A stretch of 64,000 bases of DNA from Blastobasis lacticolella (GCA_905147135.1 LR990041.1:21621712-21685711); one strand, 5' to 3'; shown: positions 18,881 to 30,262, counted from the stretch's first letter. A program made the numbers and translations. Notes: generated by a model from the letters alone, not told the origin.

Positions 18881-21800
18881 CTATTCTATATTTGGAAGCA
18901 GACATAACTTTGAAGTTGGACGCTTTATCAATGAATTCTTACAACGCAGGGTAACAACTCTTAATATGCCGTCTTTTCCCGGGTGAACGTCAACAATTTT
19001 ACCATACAGCCATTTGGCTGGAGGTAAATTGTCCTCTTTAACAAGCACAACGTCATTAATTTTAGGTTCTTTTGTTTTATTAATCCACTTGTACCGTTGT
19101 AAAAACTGAGTCAAATATTCCTGGGACCACTTTTTCCAGAAACACTGAACCATTCTTTGAGTCATTTGCCACCTACGTAAACTACTAATATTTGACAATT
19201 CATAATCATTATCTGGTGCTAAGATTAACGGCTCTCCAACGAGAAAATGACCCGGAGTTAGCGGTGAAGGCTCATTTGGATCGTCGTTAATTTGTCCTAA
19301 TGGTCTGGAATTTAAGCAGGACTCAATCTGACTCAACACTGTAGTGATTTCCTCGAATGTTAGGGTCGATTCCCCAATGACTCGCCTCAAGTGATGTTTT
19401 ACACTCTTAACCCCGGCTTCCCAAATGCCTCCGAAATTAGGTGCATGTGGCGGTATAAAATGCCATTCGGTCCCATTTGTTGCTAAAATATTTGCTACTT
19501 CAAGAGTCATTGAGGATGCTTCATTCAGAAACAGATCTTTTAATTCTTTGGAAGCGCCGACAAAATTGGTGCCGTTATCGCTCCAAAGATGACTACAACG
19601 TCCTCGTCTAGCAACAAACCGTTTGAATGCGGCCAGAAATGCTTCAGAAGTGAGGTCTGACACTACTTCAAAATGGATGGCTTTAGTAACCATACAAACA
19701 AATAAGCAAATATAACCCTTATAAGATCGTTGACCTCTACCTTTAGATACTCTTATTTTAATTGGGCCTGCATAATCAACCCCAGAATTCAGAAAAGGTT
19801 TGCTAGGGTTAACTCTACATGTTGGTAATTGACCCATCTGCTGCACATTGTTGGTTGCTGAATGGCGAATACATGGTACACAGTTACGAATGTGAGCCTT
19901 AATAATTATTTTGACACGAAAAATAAAATATTTTGATTTAATATAGTTTAAAGTTAACTGTAAACCGCCATGCAAGGTTTTTTCATGTGCATCAGCAACT
20001 ATCAATTTACTCAAATGTTCATTGTACGGTAGTATTATCGGGTGTTTTGTCATTTCAGGTAATGATGATTTCTGAATACGACCACCTACTCGCATTATGT
20101 TATCTGCATCAATGAATGGATTTAATGTTTTAAGTATACAGGAAGAATGAAGATTCTCTTTTTTCAATATAGAGTTACGTTCTTTTTCAAAATGAGTCCT
20201 TTGACATTGACGTAAGCAAGTAAGTAAGGCTTCATTAATTTCTAATGCGGTCAAATTTGGTGTTTGTATAGTTCTCAGATTGGAACCTTGTTTCATTCGA
20301 AGGAATCGCCGACAATAGGCAATAACTCGAACTAATCGAGTTAAAGAAGAGTACTTCAACCACAATGCATCATCAGTTTCAGCTACTGTAGATGTGTGTA
20401 TCTTCAAAGACCTTTCTTCCAGATCAGTGTAGATTCTAAAATTTCCTTGTTGTTGTTTCAGATTGTCATCTCGTAGCCATGAAGGTCCGTCAACCCACAA
20501 CTGACTGTGTAACAATTCCGTCATAGACATGCCCCTAGAGGCGCAATCAGCAGGGTTATCCTCGGATCCTACATGAGACCACTGGCTTCGTTGAATCACA
20601 CTTAGTATTTCCGAGGTGCGGTTCGCAACAAATGTTTTCCAACGGCTGGGGTGGTCACTTAACCACGCTAAGACAATGGTAGAGTCGGTCCAGGCGAATA
20701 AATTTGAAGTAGGTACCTTCAGCACAGATGCAACTTCCATCAGTAGTTTCGTGACGAGGACAGCACCACACAGCTCTAAACGTGGAATTGATAGTTGTTT
20801 TATTTGTGCAACTTTCGTTTTGGCGGTAACCAATGAAGTGTGAATTTCACCCATAGAGTCCACGATTCGAAGATAGATCACTGCGGCGTAAGCCTTTAGG
20901 GAAGCATCGCTAAATCCATGCAGTTCCAGTCTAGCATCCGTGTCGAAGGTTCCATACCATCTCGGTAAGTAAAAGTGTTCTATATTTGATAGTTCATTAT
21001 AATATTTTCGCCATTCATTAGTTAACTCTTCTGGTAGATTTTCATCCCAACCTCTTTTATTAATCCATAGTTTCTGAATGAATATTTTAAAATTGACTAT
21101 ACAAGGTGCTATCCAACCCAATGGATCATACAATCTACTAATCTGTGATATAATTTTTCTTTTAGTTTCAGGTTCCATCGGCGGCGAAGAAGACAGTTTT
21201 ACAGTGTAAGTAAATTCATCAGAGTTCCGGTTCCAGGTAAGACCTAAAACTTTGGTAATATCGTCTGTTTTAAATTCCAAATCTCTTTTTGTGTTTTCTT
21301 TAAATTGTTCTAATATTTTATCTTTGTTACAGGTCCATTTCTGCAGCTCGAAGCCTCCTTTACTCAACAATTCGTTCATTTGTAAATATAAAATTTCAGC
21401 TTCTTCTTCATTTTGACAGCCAGTTAACAAATCATCCATGTAGAAATCTGAGAGGACTTTCTTTGCAGCTAATGGATATTTGTCACCCTCATCGTAAGCC
21501 AACTGTTGTAAGCTTCTTACCGCTAAATATGGAGCACATGACATACCAAATGTGACTCGTAAAAACTTGTAATCTTCAATTTCGCCATCCCGATCGTTTC
21601 TCCATACAATCCGTTGATAATCAGTATCTTTATCCGCAACTTTTATTTGACGATACATTTTCTTTATATCTGCTGCAAGACTAATGGGATACATTCGCCA
21701 ATTTAATACAATATGACGTAAATCTGGTTGTAAATGTGGTCCGACCATCAAATTGTCGTTTAACGAAACTCCATTCGTGTATTTGCACGATGCGTCTACC

Positions 21801-23878
21801 ACCATTCTGACCTTGGTAGTTGTTCTGTCTTGTTTGACGACAGCATGATGAGGTAAGTAAACAGCATCCGTTTTCATATTTTTCTCATTTTCAGATACCT
21901 TCATCATGTGACCAGATTCAACATAATCTTGAACTACTTCCGAATACTGTTTTTGTAGTTCGGCGTCTTTAGCAAATCTTCGTTCAAGACTCGACAATCT
22001 CTTCATGGCAATTCTTTTTGATTGACCATACTTGCACATTGGATCTCCGCATCTAAATGGGAGTTCCACAACATAGCGACCGGTATCATCCCGACGTGTT
22101 GTCTGTTTGAAGTGTTCTTCACATGCTTGTTCCTCTGGTGTAAGAAGCGCTTTTTTATCGATTGTGAGTTCTTCCATCTCCCAGAATTTTTTCAATAACT
22201 CGTTTTCTTGAGTTTGAGCATGCATACTGACAATCACGTTATGGTAATTTTGTTTATTACCTTGCTTTTCGATGACTTGGCCTGATATTACCCATCCTAG
22301 GTGGGTGTCTTGTGCAATAGGAGATCCTTGTGGTCCTTTATATAAACCTTCTTTTATAATACTACAGTAAATCTCGGCCCCTAATAAAATATCAATTTTA
22401 TTCGGTATGTCGAATTGCGGGTCAGCGAGACTTAAAGTACGCAACAATGGCCAGTCGTATATTTGTAACTGACGCTCCGGTAAAATTGTAGTCAATTTAC
22501 TCAAAACATGCGCCTTGACTTGAATTGTGAAGGTGGGATCGTGTATTGACTGTATGTTGATTATAACTACATGTTTAGAAGTCAATCCACTTACGTTCCC
22601 TCCGACACCTGAAATAGAGCTACTTGAAATTATTTTCTTCAGGCGCAACATCTGTACCGCAGCCTCAGAAATGAAAGACGCTTGGCTACCTTGATCCAAG
22701 AGCGCTCTCAATATCTGTGGATACCCATTATCTGACTCAGCTTTTACAATAGCTGTGGCTAATAAAACTTGAATCTGAATTTCTCCCTTCAGAAAATGAG
22801 TCGCAATATTCGGTACAGACTGTGTATTTGACATTTGTTTGCTATCCGTACTCATGGTTGTAGCTGCTACTATAGCTGTTGTTCCTACACCATCTTGTTG
22901 GGACTTGGGGTGTAATAATGTGTGATGTTTGTGCTTACAGATTCGGCATTTGATTGGAACTCGACATACTTTACTAGAATGGCCTTTGGCCAAACAGTTA
23001 AAACATACATCGAATGTCTTTACTAAAGAACGACGCTCATCAATAGTTTCGCTTGCGAATTTTTTACAGTGTGCTAATCTATGCTCTTCATTACAGTGAG
23101 GACAATTTAACTTTGTAGCGGTATGGAATGATTTTGTTTGTGAACTGTTATTACTGTTTACCTTTTGTTTGTATTTCGGTTCAATGAATTCTAAAGCGCG
23201 GAATCTAGACTCTAAAAATTTCGTAAAACAGTTGAAACTTGGCAGTTCATCGGATGTAGTAGTGACATGCAATTCCCATTGCTTCCGAGTCTCTGGGTCC
23301 AACTTCAAAGTTATGACATAAATTATTATGACATCCCACGATTTCACATCAATTCCTAGGTTAGATAACTCATGTAAACAGTCTGTTGTTGTATCTAACA
23401 ATTCCTTAAGAGACTGTGACGACTCCATAATCATATTGCGCTGACTAAGCAACCGCTTCAAAATACATGACGACATGAATTTTTTATTATTGTAACGTTT
23501 TTGCAACAGTTCCCAACACTTTTGATAGTTGCTTTCGGTAATAGGAATATGCTTTATAAGTTGTTCGGCTTCACCCGCTAACTGAGTTTTTAAATAGTGT
23601 AGTCGTTGTACATTATCTAAAGTTTTATTATTATGCACTAGAGATATAAACAAATCTCGAAAGGAAGACCACTCATTATACTTACCATTGAAGGTAGGTA
23701 TTGTTATCTTTGGCAGTTTAATCAACGACTCATTTTGTTCATTAGTAGGTGAAACGTTTACACTTTTCCCTGGACTATATTTAAGCGTGGACAAAGCAGT
23801 TCGTAATTCAACTTTATAAGTAAAATAAGTGTCGGATACATTTTCAAAGATTTCATCTTTATAATAGGCAGTCTTCAT
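18881..23878 (-). CDS. Gag-Pol polyprotein of the Pao element
   Basis: One open frame of 1665 codons on the minus strand. Order: gag core (about residues 50-235); CCHC-type knuckles (259-271, 292-305, 311-323); aspartic protease with LLDQGSQASF (Asp 395); reverse transcriptase with RMVVDASC (about 691) and catalytic YMDD (813-816); RNase H with ELHGFSDASLKAYAAV (about 985-1115); integrase with HHCC zinc site (His 1298 and 1303, Cys 1333 and 1336) and D,D,E core (GVDYAGP, WSDNGTNF, FGGIWEAG). All catalytic residues named are present. The Met at 23878 is not the true start: gag continues upstream in another frame. The length and uninterrupted frame fit a recently active element. Confidence 0.9.
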   Translation of the reverse strand: MKTAYYKDEIFENVSDTYFTYKVELRTALSTLKYSPGKSVNVSPTNEQNESLIKLPKITIPTFNGKYNEWSSFRDLFISLVHNNKTLDNVQRLHYLKTQLAGEAEQLIKHIPITESNYQKCWELLQKRYNNKKFMSSCILKRLLSQRNMIMESSQSLKELLDTTTDCLHELSNLGIDVKSWDVIIIYVITLKLDPETRKQWELHVTTTSDELPSFNCFTKFLESRFRALEFIEPKYKQKVNSNNSSQTKSFHTATKLNCPHCNEEHRLAHCKKFASETIDERRSLVKTFDVCFNCLAKGHSSKVCRVPIKCRICKHKHHTLLHPKSQQDGVGTTAIVAATTMSTDSKQMSNTQSVPNIATHFLKGEIQIQVLLATAIVKAESDNGYPQILRALLDQGSQASFISEAAVQMLRLKKIISSSSISGVGGNVSGLTSKHVVIINIQSIHDPTFTIQVKAHVLSKLTTILPERQLQIYDWPLLRTLSLADPQFDIPNKIDILLGAEIYCSIIKEGLYKGPQGSPIAQDTHLGWVISGQVIEKQGNKQNYHNVIVSMHAQTQENELLKKFWEMEELTIDKKALLTPEEQACEEHFKQTTRRDDTGRYVVELPFRCGDPMCKYGQSKRIAMKRLSSLERRFAKDAELQKQYSEVVQDYVESGHMMKVSENEKNMKTDAVYLPHHAVVKQDRTTTKVRMVVDASCKYTNGVSLNDNLMVGPHLQPDLRHIVLNWRMYPISLAADIKKMYRQIKVADKDTDYQRIVWRNDRDGEIEDYKFLRVTFGMSCAPYLAVRSLQQLAYDEGDKYPLAAKKVLSDFYMDDLLTGCQNEEEAEILYLQMNELLSKGGFELQKWTCNKDKILEQFKENTKRDLEFKTDDITKVLGLTWNRNSDEFTYTVKLSSSPPMEPETKRKIISQISRLYDPLGWIAPCIVNFKIFIQKLWINKRGWDENLPEELTNEWRKYYNELSNIEHFYLPRWYGTFDTDARLELHGFSDASLKAYAAVIYLRIVDSMGEIHTSLVTAKTKVAQIKQLSIPRLELCGAVLVTKLLMEVASVLKVPTSNLFAWTDSTIVLAWLSDHPSRWKTFVANRTSEILSVIQRSQWSHVGSEDNPADCASRGMSMTELLHSQLWVDGPSWLRDDNLKQQQGNFRIYTDLEERSLKIHTSTVAETDDALWLKYSSLTRLVRVIAYCRRFLRMKQGSNLRTIQTPNLTALEINEALLTCLRQCQRTHFEKERNSILKKENLHSSCILKTLNPFIDADNIMRVGGRIQKSSLPEMTKHPIILPYNEHLSKLIVADAHEKTLHGGLQLTLNYIKSKYFIFRVKIIIKAHIRNCVPCIRHSATNNVQQMGQLPTCRVNPSKPFLNSGVDYAGPIKIRVSKGRGQRSYKGYICLFVCMVTKAIHFEVVSDLTSEAFLAAFKRFVARRGRCSHLWSDNGTNFVGASKELKDLFLNEASSMTLEVANILATNGTEWHFIPPHAPNFGGIWEAGVKSVKHHLRRVIGESTLTFEEITTVLSQIESCLNSRPLGQINDDPNEPSPLTPGHFLVGEPLILAPDNDYELSNISSLRRWQMTQRMVQCFWKKWSQEYLTQFLQRYKWINKTKEPKINDVVLVKEDNLPPAKWLYGKIVDVHPGKDGILRVVTLRCKNSLIKRPTSKLCLLPNIE

Positions 23879-24101
23879 AATAGGTAGAGAAATCTAAATC
23901 CTCTCTACTGAATTTACTTATTAATTTTTCATGCTTTTCCGTCAAATCAGTAAACAATTTTTCCAAAATTTCCAATCTAACTTCAATATAACTAGCTGTA
24001 ATTCTTTCTTTAGGCGATTTTTTGAAATTTAATAAGTTTCGATTAATTTGATCTTTTAAATCTTCTATAATTCTTATAAGGCCTTCCATTTTATAATACA
24101 A
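23859..24101 (-). CDS. N-terminal Gag segment of the Pao element, frame-shifted
   Basis: Short frame of 80 codons (a likely initiator Met is at about 24089) of charged helical sequence typical of the Gag start (RITASYIEVRLEILEKLFTD). It runs out of frame where two tandem 16-bp near-copies (23857-23872 and 23873-23888) sit, a duplication that alone shifts the frame by one base. The rest of gag continues in the next frame. Confidence 0.75.
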   Translation of the reverse strand: MYYKMEGLIRIIEDLKDQINRNLLNFKKSPKERITASYIEVRLEILEKLFTDLTEKHEKLISKFSREDLDFSTYYEDCLL

Positions 24102-24698
24102 TAACCACTTATTTACGTTACAAGTTCAAACTCACAAAATAAGTTTATAAAATTTTTACAAGTTGAATGTTGGTTGTAAATATTCTAAGTGTTTTACACT
24201 TCGATACCAAAACGGGCGTGGATTCCCCGTATTTCAATTTTTGGTTAAACTATTCTAAGTCCAAACAATGTTATTTAAAATTTTCTAAGTTACTGGTTAG
24301 ATTCACAAAATTTTACAAGTCCAATTTGTTCAACTGCAATATTTTCTAAGTTCTTGATTTACTCGTTCTTCTATTAAAAGAACACACCAATTGTACTCAC
24401 TGTTTTATCTTCAATATAGCACTTCAATCTGTACTGCACCTTTGACTGCCTTTGCTGAGCCCACTCAACCAGCTTACACACAGCATGAGCCAGCGCGCCA
24501 CTCGCAACAGACAGCTTCCTCCAGTATGCACCCGCAACACACAGCTAGCGCTTGGTAGATAAATCAGCAACACTGCTTGTACTCCAGATGAAATATTGAA
24601 TCACTGCTACTTTGGTTACTATTTGATTAATCAATTAACTTTATTCAGAGCGTATTCTTGTCAAAAACCGATCCTGGGTTCTATCTCGAAGGACCTTT

Positions 24699-25560
24699 TG
24701 TTCAATTAACAAGGGCCCAAATCCCACGGTGTCGTAATAAAAAAAACAACACCTTAGGAACGGAGAGAATTTATTACAATCGGTCAAGAGTCTTATTCAT
24801 ATGTTTAGGCATGGTCGCTAGCGCGATGTAGAATACCGTTAGCGACATCTAGTGACCGAAACATAAACTAAAAACACTTGTAATAATTTAAACATTCTAC
24901 ATACGTAGTAGGGATGTTACGGAGGTGGTTTTATCGGAACCGAAGTCGGAGTCGGAGTTTCTAAATTTGGTTTTTCGGAGTCGGAACCGGAATCGGAAGC
25001 GGAATCGGAGTCGGAGGCGAAGTTGGAGATGGTAGCGGAGAAGAAAGATGTGTTAAGGGCAGGCAATAAAATAAAATAGTAAAAACATTAATCAATCAGC
25101 CTCTTGAATTTCAATTAAAAAATAATAAACCTATACCTATCATATAGGTGCCACAAATAAAAATAATAACATTTTTTATGACAGTTAGCAAATTAAATCA
25201 AAAACAGATAAGTAACTTTAATTGACACACCGCACAAAACAAAACAAACCATCCGTATTGCGTAACAACAAGTGAAATATGAATCGATGACAGAACGGGT
25301 GCTTTTCCCACGTGTGTGTGTCACTGTGTGTCGTGTTCCCGGGAGACATGCATAAACCTGTTCGTACACGTTGACCGCAGCCGCCGCGCGTCACCGCCGC
25401 CGCTATCGGCTATGGTTCGACCTCCGATTAAAACCTCCGATTTAAAAGTATCGGAACCGAAGTCGGAACCGGAGGTGTAAGATCAATCGGAAGCTCCGAC
25501 TTATCGGAGTCGGAGTCGAAGCTCCGTAACATCCCTAATACGTAGTAATGGGCTTGAACA
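24699..25560 (-). repeat. 5' LTR of the Pao element, split by a hAT-type insertion
   Basis: LTR parts 24699-24908 and 25546-25560 sum to 225 bp, equal to the other LTR, once the insertion and one copy of its 8-bp duplication are removed. Confidence 0.9.
24909..25537. mobile_element. hAT-type non-autonomous element, 629 bp
   Basis: Ends TAGGGATGTTACGGAG and CTCCGTAACATCCCTA are perfect inverted repeats, flanked by an 8-bp duplication ATACGTAG (24901-24908 and 25538-25545), the hAT signature. Just inside both ends are imperfect GGAATC/GGAGTC hexamer repeats (24940-25030 and 25450-25520). There is no transposase. Confidence 0.9.
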
Positions 25561-25564
25561 TACC

Positions 25565-25995
25565 CTTAGTAGAGAGAAGGGCAGGTTTATTTGTTCTTTA
25601 GTCAAACTACAAATAGAAAGAATGTAAACAAAACATAAAGAATGTAATTTACCGTCAGTGTTATAATTTGTTGGTATAGATGTCAAAAACTACTGCCAAA
25701 TTGAATAAATGTTAGCTTTTGCGGGTACCTATGTCAATTAATGTGGGCTGTCTGGTAGAATGTTACTGGAAAAAAAATCACTCCACAATAGTAAGAATTA
25801 TGTTAAATCCCTCCCAATATTACAATACACAGTATTTAAAGTAAAAAAGTGACATTTAATCTAAGATTATTTTACCATCTTGAAACATGGTACGCTATGA
25901 TTTTACGTATTACCAACATCACGTCAGTTATCGGAAAACAAGAATAGGAAATACTTGAAAGCATAGTCCTATTATTTTTATAAATACTACGAGTA
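25565..25995. other. No gene seen
   Basis: Flank of the Pao element; AT-rich without recognised features. Confidence 0.4.
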
Positions 25996-25999
25996 CGTA

Positions 26000-26345
26000 A
26001 GCATAGTTATGGTGGTGCTGCTACTGATTGACTTTTTCTTTTTGATCGTTGCCTCACTGCTGAGGATCGTGACATCTTCGGAGTTTATCAACTGCATGTC
26101 TCCATCGGTTTCGATCAGTCGCCTGATGTAATACGACGTTGACGGATGTATCGTTCGGATATTTGGTCCGCCCATCTCTTCGGACTTCGGTCTCTTGCCT
26201 TCGACTTTTCCCGTCACCATAAGTCGTTCCAGATTGCTGATTAAGTAAATATTTGATAATAACAGTGTGGCAGGGATGCCGTAGCAGTGAGTTTGTGAAA
26301 CAATTACCTGGTGTACTTTAGGATGTTGTGTCTTAGAGATAGGAT
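26000..26345 (-). mobile_element. LINE C-terminal fragment (endonuclease/RT type)
   Basis: The minus strand reads LERLMVTGKVEGKRPKS and, one frame over, VNVVLHQATDRNRWRHAV then a stop. This order is the usual extreme C-terminus of a widespread group of arthropod endonuclease/RT LINE proteins (GKRxRGRPxxRW...D...W). The frame change between the two halves shows decay. Confidence 0.55.
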
Positions 26346-26403
26346 AGGCTTCAAATGTGCAAAATTTCAATAATGACCCCGTACAGATCTCCGCGATTTC
26401 TAT

Positions 26404-27056
26404 GGCGAATACTACACACACGATATATATCGTGATACGTATCGTGATCCATATCGAGTAATATTTTGGATCGCAAGTCGACCCTACACACACGATAAGA
26501 ATCGTCGATATTTTCATTAGTCTGTGCATTCTTTCATTCATTTTGATGGCTGAATAGACTAAGTTGCCAATGCCTAGCCTAAAAAAAAAGCATTTTTGAC
26601 GCGTCGCTGGTGTATATTTACGATTTTTACGTATTTTTACCAAAATGACTGATAAAGCTTGCGTTGCTATAGTATTAGCATTAGGATTAAAAAGACGCGT
26701 GAAGAGAAGAAAATGAGTAAAATTATGAGGATGAGGATCTTGTTGACTTTTTGTACTTTTATAGTAACTGTCCAGGTCCATAGTGGCCACAGCAGCTTGA
26801 AAATAAACACAAACAATAAAAATAAATATGAAATTACGTTATTTATCTGTCAGTTTGACAGAAATGTCGTGATAAATATCGACTAGATACTAGACGCTCG
26901 ATATAAATCGCACGATAGTTGATACGGATCGTAGATTTCTGGATTTTCGGAAATCCTGTGATCCGTATCACGATTCGTGATACTCTAGGCTACACACTCG
27001 ATAAATATCGTGATCCTGCGTGAATCACGATATATATCGTGTGTGTAGTATCCGCT
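26404..27056 (+). mobile_element. Harbinger-like MITE, copy A
   Basis: Inverted ends GGCGAATACTACACACACG and CGTGTGTGTAGTATCCGCT enclose about 653 bp, with many ATATCGTGAT/ATCACGATAT subterminal words. On the plus strand at 26645 a short frame MTDKACVAIVLALGLKRRVK resembles the start of Harbinger transposases and stops after about 23 codons. A possible TAT duplication is at 26401-26403 and 27057-27059. Confidence 0.7.
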
Positions 27057-27062
27057 TATATT

Positions 27063-27714
27063 GGCGGATACTACACACACGATATATATCGTGATATGTA
27101 TCGTGATCCATATCGAGTAATATTTTGGATCGCAAGTCGACCCTACACACACGATAAGAATCGTCGATATTTTCATTAGTCTATGCATTCTTTCATTCAT
27201 TTTGATGGCTGAATAGACTAAGTTGCCAATGCCTAGCCTAAAAAAAAAGCATTTTTGACGCGTCGCTGGTGTATATTTACGATTTTTAAGTATTTTTACC
27301 AAAATGACTGATAAAGCTAGCGTTGCTATAGTATTAGCATTAGGATTAAAAAGACGCGTGAAGAGAAAAAAATGAGAAAAATTATGAGGATGAGGATCTT
27401 GTTGACTTTTTATACTTTTATAGTAACTGTCCAGGTCCATAGTGGCCACAGCAGCTTGAAAATAAACACAAACAATGAAAATAAATTTGAAATTACGTAA
27501 TTTATCTGTCAGTTTGACAGAAATGTCGTGATAAATATCGACTAGATACTAGACACTCGATATATATCGCACGATAGTTGATACGGATCGTAGATTTCTG
27601 GATTTTCGGAAATCCTGTGATCCGTATCACGATTCGTGATACTCTAGGCTACACACTCGATAAATATCGTGATCCTGCGTGAATCACGATATATATCGTG
27701 TGTGTAGCATCCGC
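27063..27714 (+). mobile_element. Harbinger-like MITE, copy B
   Basis: Starts only six bases after copy A in the same orientation and is the same along its whole length apart from a few substitutions (for example AAGAGAAAAAAATGAG for AAGAGAAGAAAATGAG). Target duplication not clear. Confidence 0.7.
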
Positions 27715-28815
27715 TAATGACGGTAGATAATTTCGAATTATGTTTTGAGTAACTAAAAATAAACCTGTGACTTAGTTCGACCGAAAACCATTTGTACTAT
27801 GTTAATGTGACTTAGTTTGACCTGGATAAAGACTTTGTTAGACGGATCTATCTAAGAAGCTAACTCAACACGTGACGACTATCGAGCCGAGGTTTTTATA
27901 AGATTTATGTGATCGTTTTGTTTTCTCAAAATTTGTTGCATCATCGGATGGAGGTGATCGTGTTTTATCAATGATGGTGGGCTGATGGAGCCTATGGGAG
28001 AGTTTTATGGTTGCTTACCGGCCTAAAGGAGGCTATGGAAGCGTGGCTAATAGAAGGTAGTTGTTTTAAGCTTTGTGAGAGTGACTCATTGGGCTGAGAG
28101 CCCCGAAAGTCTCGATTTTGTGATTGTAGATGGCAAGTTTAATGTTGTGATTTTTTTAGAAGGTGGCTGGATATGAGATACGTTTAAAATGGGAGCTTGA
28201 ACGTAATGTAAAGTCAAGATAGAGTAGACTAGATCGAACAGTTAAAATCGATGACGATGATTATTACTTGTTTAGTTTTGATGTGGTAACAGATGAACTG
28301 TTGTTACCTATGACTGGCGTATCAGATAGACGTGAGAGCTTTTCATTATTTAAGTCCTGATTTAGTTTTGATGTTGGGCAATAGAGAGAATGTTGTTTTT
28401 GTAGTGATGACACCGTGAACAGTTATTCAGGTCTGTGACGATTACTTGTTGTGTAACTCGTAGACTGTTATTACGTGTTATGATGGCAGACAGACTGTGT
28501 TACCTATGACTGACTTAGTACAAATTTGGTCGAAGGATTGACCACGAGCTGAGAGTTTATAGACAGCTATTAGTGAAGTAAAGCGTGTTAAAGTTACTAC
28601 TTTATGATTTTAGCAATTTCATACTAAAAATATACTGTATAGTCTAACAGTAGATACCTACGCACAGGTTATATAAGAACGGCTACTACAGTGGTGCCCC
28701 TATATTATATATAGAGGTATTACTAGAGTCTATAAGTACCTACCAGTTTCAAAAATGTTACGAATGAACATCACTGAGCTGATATGTTGGCAATGTTTAT
28801 TAACTTCTATTTATT
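27715..28815. other. Unassigned 1.1-kb stretch
   Basis: Moderately GC-balanced sequence with recurring GTGAC and GATTTAGTTTTGATG words (28270 and 28360). No open frame with similarity and no element ends seen. It could be a long decayed element. Confidence 0.3.
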
Positions 28816-28817
28816 TG

Positions 28818-28900
28818 TCCCGCCTGTGTGGCTCCCGCCTGTGTGGCTCCCGCCTGTGTGGCTCCCGCCTGTGTGGCTCCCGCCTGTGTGGCTCCCACCT
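28818..28900. repeat. 15-bp minisatellite (TCCCGCCTGTGTGGC)n
   Basis: Five almost identical tandem 15-bp units and a sixth, diverged one. Related GTGTGGC words continue irregularly to about 29530. Confidence 0.9.
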
Positions 28901-28904
28901 CTGT

Positions 28905-29715
28905 TTTTTGTTTTTAAAAAGTCTTTATTAATTTAACATAAACTTTTACAAATCATTAGTAATAACTAATTTAGTTTAACATATAATAATTTTATAAGCA
29001 TACAATGCTGCTTTTATAACTATTTAAACAATGGGGTTAAAAAAAAGAAAAAATAAACACTAACAATCTTTATACACTACGGCAAACAGCCATTTACATT
29101 ATTTTTAGGTATGTAAGGATTGGTTTCAACTTACATTTTTTACTATGTCGACAATAGGTACATTAGCATTACTTATTATTCACAAAAATATCAACTGATA
29201 CGGATGTGTAAGATAAGTAGGCAGATACTTTAACTAAAATCTGTGGCACCGACCTGTGTGGCTTTCCGCCCGTGTGGCATCTGTGCCATTTACCCTTGTG
29301 TAACATCTTACCTGTATCGTGCTATGGTAGACGTGATACAGGATAATAAATGATAAAGAATATACTCATAGTTTTACTATTAGAGTGGCACTGACTAGAG
29401 TGTCACCCAGCCTATGTGGCACCTAGTCTGTATGGTATTTCGCTTGTGTGCAGGTCCATTTGCGTGGCGGCCCGCCTGATGGCGTTCGTCAGTGTGGTGG
29501 TTCGCCTGTGTGTCATTTCTTCTGTATGGTAACATTACTCTTATTTTTAAAATTATGATGGCGCTGACGGTTGACCAAAAATCTTATGGCATTTAATGAA
29601 GGAGTGTTTCGATCATATTCAAAGTAACATTGGGTCTTTTGCTAAGTACTGAAATAAATGAACTTAATACCAGTTAGGCTCATTAGCCCAATATGAACAA
29701 CCAATAGCGAATACA
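28905..29715. other. AT-rich stretch, then scattered GTGTGGC words
   Basis: 28905-29240 is AT-rich with no feature. 29245-29530 contains at least eight CTGTGTGGC-like words at irregular spacing, probably a decayed minisatellite. Confidence 0.45.
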
Positions 29716-30262
29716 TAAACAGACATCAGTAAAGCCTTTGATCGTGTCGATCATTCGCTGTTGCTGGAAAAGCTTTATCTTTTTGGATGCAGTGGCACGT
29801 TGATAAGGTGGCTTGCATCATATTTATTTGATAGACTTCAGAAAGTCGTGGTTTGCGGCCAAGAATCATCAAAATTTGGGGCACCTTCTGGCGTTCCTCA
29901 GGGCTCCCATGTTGGTCCTGTTTTCTTTTGATTTTTATTAACGATTTGGCTTCTAACATCCGGAATTCCATTTTTTTTTTGCGGATGATTTAAAAATATT
30001 TCGCACTATTCAATCGCCAATGGACTCTCAACTCTTACAGCAGAACCTTGATGTGATTTCTAAGTGGTCACTTGATAATAAGCTGCTCAACATAGGGAAA
30101 TGTAAGCATATTAAGTTTACCAAAAAGAAATCGCCCATGCAAACTTCATACTCAATAAGTGGTCACACTCTAGAGGAAGTTAATCAAATAAGAGATCTTG
30201 GTATTACATTTGACTCTAAACTTTCCTTCAATCCACATATTGATACCATCATCAGTAAATCA

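Larger units (their letters stand above)
18452..25560 (-). mobile_element. Complete Pao-type (BEL/Pao) LTR retrotransposon
   Basis: Two 225-bp LTRs in the same orientation, with TGTTCAA...TTGAACA inverted ends, bracket a long gag-pol. A 4-bp TACC duplication flanks it (18448-18451 and 25561-25564). One difference between LTRs was seen by eye (CTTAAG against CTTAGG), so insertion is recent. The polypurine-like GGCGGGCGGAA lies next to the left (3') LTR, and a PBS-like region starts at 24698 reading leftward. The only damage seen is a frame break near the gag start and a hAT-type insertion in the 5' LTR. Confidence 0.9.

Noticed and set aside
25987..26790. A 267-codon minus-strand frame presented as one protein
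   Set aside because: It is a fusion by chance of the antisense of the Harbinger-like MITE with a LINE remnant in a mixed frame.
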